Assembly: GCA_047972265.1 (NCBI GenBank)
Contig: JBKEAM010000045.1
Location: 45,148-109,147 of the forward strand
DNA: 64,000 nt
Origin: JAAYCI01 sp047972265
Lineage (GTDB): Bacteria > Bacillota > Clostridia > Oscillospirales > Ruminococcaceae
Direction of reading: 5' to 3'
This document shows, piece after piece, positions 60,442 through 64,000 of this stretch. Under the pieces are notes generated by a model. The model had not been told where the DNA came from and ran no database searches. It was given only the letters and a program-made list of their open reading frames with translations. Made by a program: the position numbers and the translations under genes. How positions within the stretch are numbered: position 1 is the first letter of the stretch; every line of letters begins with the position of its first letter.

Positions 60442-60470
60442 TTGAAAAACAACAGGATATCTGCTACAGT
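60442..60470 (+). promoter_or_regulatory. Promoter of the glycyl radical enzyme operon
   Basis: TTGAAA (60442-60447) and TACAGT (60465-60470) are 17 nt apart. The leader is about 150 nt and AT-rich. Confidence 0.6.
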
Positions 60471-60626
60471 GTGAGCAGAATGTATGGTAAATTTTTTTGA
60501 TTTTTAATATAAGCCTTTTTGTAGTAAAGCCATTTAATTTACCTATTATTGTCCCACAAAACCATATGTAGCCTACTGCAATTTTGCCGTATTTTATATA
60601 TTAAAAAGCCATAGGTGGATAAATAG

Positions 60627-61478
60627 ATGAGCGTGACCGGCACTGTTTTTGATATTAAAGAACTGGCAGTTTTTGATGGGCCCGGCCTTAGGGTTACCGT
60701 ATTTTTAAAGGGCTGCCCCTTACGGTGCCAGTGGTGCCACAACCCAGAGGGTTTAAGCTTTACGCCACAACTAATGGTAAGCCATAACGGCTGTTTAAAC
60801 TGCAAAAAGTGCATTGAGGTGTGCCCCAGCCCTGCGCAGTGTACAAATTGCGGTAGATGCGTGGATGTATGCCCCCGCAACCTACGCCGTATTGCTGGCA
60901 CAGTATATACCCCCAGCGCACTGGCAGCGCTGCTTTTAAAAGATGCCGATTATCTAAAAAGTACAGGTGGCGGGTACACCATCTCGGGAGGAGAGCCCAC
61001 AAGCCAGCCTGATTTTTTGTTAGAGGTGCTTAGCCTACTAAAAGGCAGCCACCGCGCCATAGAAACCTGTGGATATTGCAGCCCCGATGTTTTTTACAAA
61101 GTTTTACAAAACCTTGAGTATGTGATGATGGATTTAAAACTGGCAGACCCTGTTTTGCACAAACAATACACCGGTGTAGACAACCGGATTATTTTGCAAA
61201 ATTTAGAGCAACTTAAAAACAGCGGCCTGCCCTTTGTAATACGCATACCCATGATACCCGGCGTAAATGATACTGAGGCCAACATGCAGCAAACTGCTGC
61301 CCTGCTTGTCGGGTGCCCCACCTTACAGCAGGTAGAGCTATTGCCCTACCATATTACAGCCGGCGCCAAGTACAGTATGGTGGGCAAGCAGTACAGCCCC
61401 AGTTTTGACACAAGCGCTGCCCCTGCACTTTTTACCCATTTTTTTGAACAGGCTGGCATCCCCTGCAAAATATTGTAG
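60627..61478 (+). CDS. Glycyl radical enzyme activase (radical SAM)
   Basis: A 283-aa activase that uses S-adenosylmethionine to place the radical on its partner's glycine. The radical SAM Cys triad is in KGCPLRCQWCHNPEG (about residues 28-42). Two ferredoxin clusters follow closely in CLNCKKCIEVCP and CTNCGRCVDVCP (about 56-84), a compact version of the usual insert. TISGGEPTSQPDFLLEVL and MDLKLADP are also typical. AGGTGG lies before the ATG. It precedes the enzyme gene by 60 nt. Confidence 0.92.
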   Translation: MSVTGTVFDIKELAVFDGPGLRVTVFLKGCPLRCQWCHNPEGLSFTPQLMVSHNGCLNCKKCIEVCPSPAQCTNCGRCVDVCPRNLRRIAGTVYTPSALAALLLKDADYLKSTGGGYTISGGEPTSQPDFLLEVLSLLKGSHRAIETCGYCSPDVFYKVLQNLEYVMMDLKLADPVLHKQYTGVDNRIILQNLEQLKNSGLPFVIRIPMIPGVNDTEANMQQTAALLVGCPTLQQVELLPYHITAGAKYSMVGKQYSPSFDTSAAPALFTHFFEQAGIPCKIL

Positions 61479-61538
61479 CCAACGTTTATTGTATACACCC
61501 GTTATCAACCTATTAATTTTATATGGGAGGGTTCGCCG

Positions 61539-63605
61539 ATGACCGACTATATCCAGGACATGCTTACTTTTTTTGTGGCAGACAAAAAACACCATCAGTT
61601 TCGCACAACACATCCCCAAAAATACCAATTGGCAGAAGAACTGCCAGAGGGCACCCCAGATTATATGCGCGCCCAAAAGCGGCTGGCTTGGATGTTTGAG
61701 AACGAAACCCCGGTGGTTTTCCCTAACGAAAAAATAAGCCTTTTGCGCACTGTAACCGCCGTGCCCGAAATATATACCCCCCGCCAGTGGGAGGCAATAA
61801 AAGAGATAAACACCCTGCACGAACAGGGCAAGGTGTGCAATATAAACCCCGATTATGCTCGTATGATCAACACCGGCACCACCAAAATGCGCGCCGAGAT
61901 TAAAACACAGATAGACCATTTTTCAGCCCGGCCGGATAAAGCCGGATACCTTAAAAGCCTGCTGCTTGTACTAGACAGCTTAGAAGCTTTTGCCGAAAAA
62001 TACCGACAGGAAGCCCTGCGCGCAGGCAACCAAACCGTTGCCGATACCTTTGCCCGCATACCCAAACAGCCCCCACGCACCCTGCTAGAAGCGCTGCAAT
62101 TTTTGCGCTTGATGCATTACGGGCTATGGTGCAGCTTTAACTACCACAATACCTTTGGCCGGTTTGACCAATACATGTACCCCTACTATATAAATGATAT
62201 CGAAAACGGCACACTGGATGAAGAGAGCGCGCTGGAACTTTTAGAAGAATTTTTTATCAGTTGTAACCGAGACAGCGACCTGTACCCCGGTATGCAGCAG
62301 GGCGATAACGGCCAAAGCATGGTGTTAGGCGGACTAAACCCAGACGGAACCGAGAGCTACAACGCATTGTCGGATCTTTGCCTGCAAGCCAGCCTAGAAT
62401 TAAAGCTGATTGACCCAAAAATAAACCTGCGTGTAAACAAAAACACACCTATAGAGCTATACAACAGAGGGTCTGCCCTTACCCGGCAGGGGCTGGGTTT
62501 TCCTCAATATTCTAACGATGATGTGGTTATAAAGGCTCTTAAAAACTGGGGCTATTCCAACGAGGATGCCTGTAATTATATTGTGGCTGCCTGCTGGGAG
62601 TTTATTATCCCAGGCTGCGGCATGGATATTCCCAACATCAACAGCTTGTCTTTTGTGCACGCTGTAAATGAGGCCATACACGACCCTAAAAGTTGGAATA
62701 CCTTTGACCAGCTTTTGGCCCGTGTAAAAAAAGCTATTTTTACACAGGCTCAAAAATTAATGGAGGCCACCCAAAACCTGTATATGGAGCCCGCCCCGCT
62801 TATGAGCCTGATGATGGACGGCTGCATACAAAATGCGCAGGATATTTCTTTGGGCGGCAAATACAACAATTATGGTTTTCATGGTTCGGGACTATCTACG
62901 GCGGTAGACTCTTTGGCGGCTGTGCGGCAGTACCTGTTTGACGAACCCGCTTTTACCCAAGAACAGCTAGTTGAAATGCTGGATACCAACTTTGAAGGGC
63001 AAGAAGAACTGCTGGCTAAACTGCGGTACCAAGCCCCTAAAATGGGCAATGATGATGACGCTGTGGATGCCCTTGCCAAAAGCCTGCTAAACTGGTTTGC
63101 CGATGCGGTGGAGGCTCACAAAAATGACCGCGGCGGTATTTTCCGTGCGGGCACAGGCTCTGCCATGTATTATATATGGCATGCCGATGAAGAACCCGCC
63201 ACCCCCGACGGGCGTAAAAAGGGAGAGCCCCTTGCCTGCAATTATTCGCCCAGTTTGTTTAGCCGTTGCCGTGGGCCTATCTCCATTATCAAATCTTTTG
63301 CAAAGCCAGACCTTACCCGTGTAGCCAATGGCGGCCCCCTTACCATAGAACTGCACGACAATATGTTCCGCAATGAAGACAGCGTGTATAAAGTGGCGCA
63401 ATTTGTAAAAAGCTTTATAGATATGGGCGGCCACCAAATGCAGATAAACTCGGTAAATCGAGATAAAATGTTAGATGCACAAGCACATCCAGACAAATAT
63501 CGCAACCTGATTGTGCGTGTATGGGGCTGGAGCGGTTATTTTGTAGAACTGGATGAGATATACCAAAACCATATTATCCAACGTGCAGAGTTAAACTTTG
63601 CGTAA
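61539..63605 (+). CDS. Glycyl radical enzyme of unassigned substrate
   Basis: A 688-aa member of the pyruvate formate-lyase superfamily. The radical glycine is Gly663 in RVWGWSGYFVEL, 25 residues from the end. The active-site Cys is Cys352 in AACWEFIIPGCGMDIPN, with Glu354 two residues on. The C-x-E spacing is that of dehydratase, C-N/C-S lyase and arylacetate decarboxylase types, not the Cys-Cys of pyruvate formate-lyase. It is shorter than most such enzymes (750-850 aa). GGAGGG precedes the ATG. No shell proteins or auxiliary enzymes are in view, so the substrate is unknown. Confidence 0.9.
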   Translation: MTDYIQDMLTFFVADKKHHQFRTTHPQKYQLAEELPEGTPDYMRAQKRLAWMFENETPVVFPNEKISLLRTVTAVPEIYTPRQWEAIKEINTLHEQGKVCNINPDYARMINTGTTKMRAEIKTQIDHFSARPDKAGYLKSLLLVLDSLEAFAEKYRQEALRAGNQTVADTFARIPKQPPRTLLEALQFLRLMHYGLWCSFNYHNTFGRFDQYMYPYYINDIENGTLDEESALELLEEFFISCNRDSDLYPGMQQGDNGQSMVLGGLNPDGTESYNALSDLCLQASLELKLIDPKINLRVNKNTPIELYNRGSALTRQGLGFPQYSNDDVVIKALKNWGYSNEDACNYIVAACWEFIIPGCGMDIPNINSLSFVHAVNEAIHDPKSWNTFDQLLARVKKAIFTQAQKLMEATQNLYMEPAPLMSLMMDGCIQNAQDISLGGKYNNYGFHGSGLSTAVDSLAAVRQYLFDEPAFTQEQLVEMLDTNFEGQEELLAKLRYQAPKMGNDDDAVDALAKSLLNWFADAVEAHKNDRGGIFRAGTGSAMYYIWHADEEPATPDGRKKGEPLACNYSPSLFSRCRGPISIIKSFAKPDLTRVANGGPLTIELHDNMFRNEDSVYKVAQFVKSFIDMGGHQMQINSVNRDKMLDAQAHPDKYRNLIVRVWGWSGYFVELDEIYQNHIIQRAELNFA

Positions 63606-63763
63606 ACCCAAAGTACAGTACATTTGTAAAAAGCTGGCGGCTATATAGCATGGCAGCTTTCACAATGCAAATTCTAAAATATTGATAAAATGTACTTTAT
63701 TTCTTGTTTTTAAAAAATAGGATTGTAAACCCAAAATGCCTGACTCATTTTTAGTACAAATAC
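63606..63763. other. Intergenic spacer after the glycyl radical enzyme gene
   Basis: No gene or regulatory element is seen before the terminator hairpin. Confidence 0.4.
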
Positions 63764-63802
63764 CAAAACCCCTCCTTTGCGTCAAACGCAGGAGGGGTTT
63801 TG
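63764..63802. terminator. Bidirectional terminator
   Basis: CAAAACCCCTCC pairs with GGAGGGGTTTTG, with inner TGCGT/ACGCA pairing. Plus-strand exit is GGGGTTTTG and minus-strand exit GGGGTTTTGG. It separates the converging glycyl radical and serine dehydratase transcripts. Confidence 0.85.
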
Positions 63803-63885
63803 CCAACTATCTTTGCAAAAAACAGACGTATTTAATGCCGCAGGGTCCGTTACGCAAGCCACCGCTTTTACCAGGCCGGATGTTG

Positions 63886-64000
63886 TTACTGCCTGCCCTC
63901 CAAAATCTTTTTACGTATCCGCTCGCCTGTGGGGGTAGTGGCAATGCCCCCAAGTGCTGTTTCCCGCAGTTCGGGCGGCAGACGCTTGCCCACTTTATAC
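63886..64000 (-). CDS. sdaAA: L-serine dehydratase alpha subunit, C-terminal end (cut by window edge)
   Basis: The last 37 codons and the TAA stop are visible. They read KRLPPELRETALGGIATTPTGERIRKKIL, which matches the C-terminus of the iron-sulfur L-serine dehydratase alpha chain as I know it (PxxLRETALGGLAxTPTG). That enzyme deaminates serine to pyruvate. The rest lies beyond the window, so domain structure cannot be checked. Confidence 0.78.
   Translation of the reverse strand, partial: YKVGKRLPPELRETALGGIATTPTGERIRKKILEGRQ

Overview
The window reads as chromosomal DNA from an anaerobic Firmicute, most likely a gut-type clostridium (Oscillospirales/Ruminococcaceae-like). The signs are a bacterial V/A-type ATPase operon, a probable PPi-type phosphofructokinase, a GGGtGRT-family module, a glycyl radical enzyme with its activase, many AGGAGG ribosome binding sites, TTG/GTG starts and good TTGACA/TATAAT-like promoters. 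The genus assignment is inference. I saw no rRNA, tRNA, CRISPR array, insertion sequence or prophage.

Layout. 1-7145 (minus): a histidine operon, hisZ-hisG (one fused gene)-hisD-hisC-hisB-hisH-hisA-hisF-hisI, with hisI cut by the window edge. 7298-13840 (minus): gdhA, a DUF362 ferredoxin-like protein, cinA, thiI and its cysteine desulfurase. 14302-23344 (minus): nine-gene V-type ATPase operon, preceded by a 184-nt RNA that folds like 6S RNA and by a DUF1292 gene. 24031-27273 (plus): lipoprotein cyclophilin, cardiolipin synthase and a family 8 glycosyltransferase. 27374-33696 (minus): cysE, gpmI, tpiA, pgk and an M20 dipeptidase. 34078-36661 (plus): ECF sigma factor, anti-sigma factor and two membrane proteins. 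36736-38087 (minus): pyrI and pyrB. 38430-40477 (plus): a proline/glutamine-rich membrane protein and a phosphofructokinase. 40538-43182 (minus): two small membrane proteins, cutC and a ROK repressor. 43574-54676 (plus): a family 5 ABC importer, an intracellular alpha-L-fucosidase, a leucyl aminopeptidase and a transglutaminase/thioredoxin-like protein. 54862-56899 (plus): psuK-psuG. 57080-59376: a small conserved protein, then the NifU-like/GGGtGRT pair. 59586-60020 (minus): a polyamine-type GNAT acetyltransferase. 60627-63605 (plus): glycyl radical enzyme activase and enzyme. 63886-64000 (minus): the 3' end of an L-serine dehydratase alpha gene.

The most interesting signals are two leader-peptide attenuators of the same design. 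Upstream of cysE lies a promoter, a 20-codon leader ORF with four consecutive Cys codons, and an intrinsic terminator whose 5' arm can pair instead with a segment just after the Cys codons. This looks like a ribosome-mediated cysteine attenuator where Firmicutes usually have a T-box. Upstream of the GNAT gene is a promoter, a 16-codon Met/Asn-rich ORF and a 12-bp terminator, again with an exact alternative pairing to a segment inside the ORF; this one suggests sensing of ribosome stalling by a drug or polyamine.

A third theme is the ROK-ABC importer-fucosidase-aminopeptidase-transglutaminase cluster. It has a perfect 10-4-10 operator-like palindrome over the importer's -35 box, and it could be a system for importing and digesting fucosylated glycopeptides.
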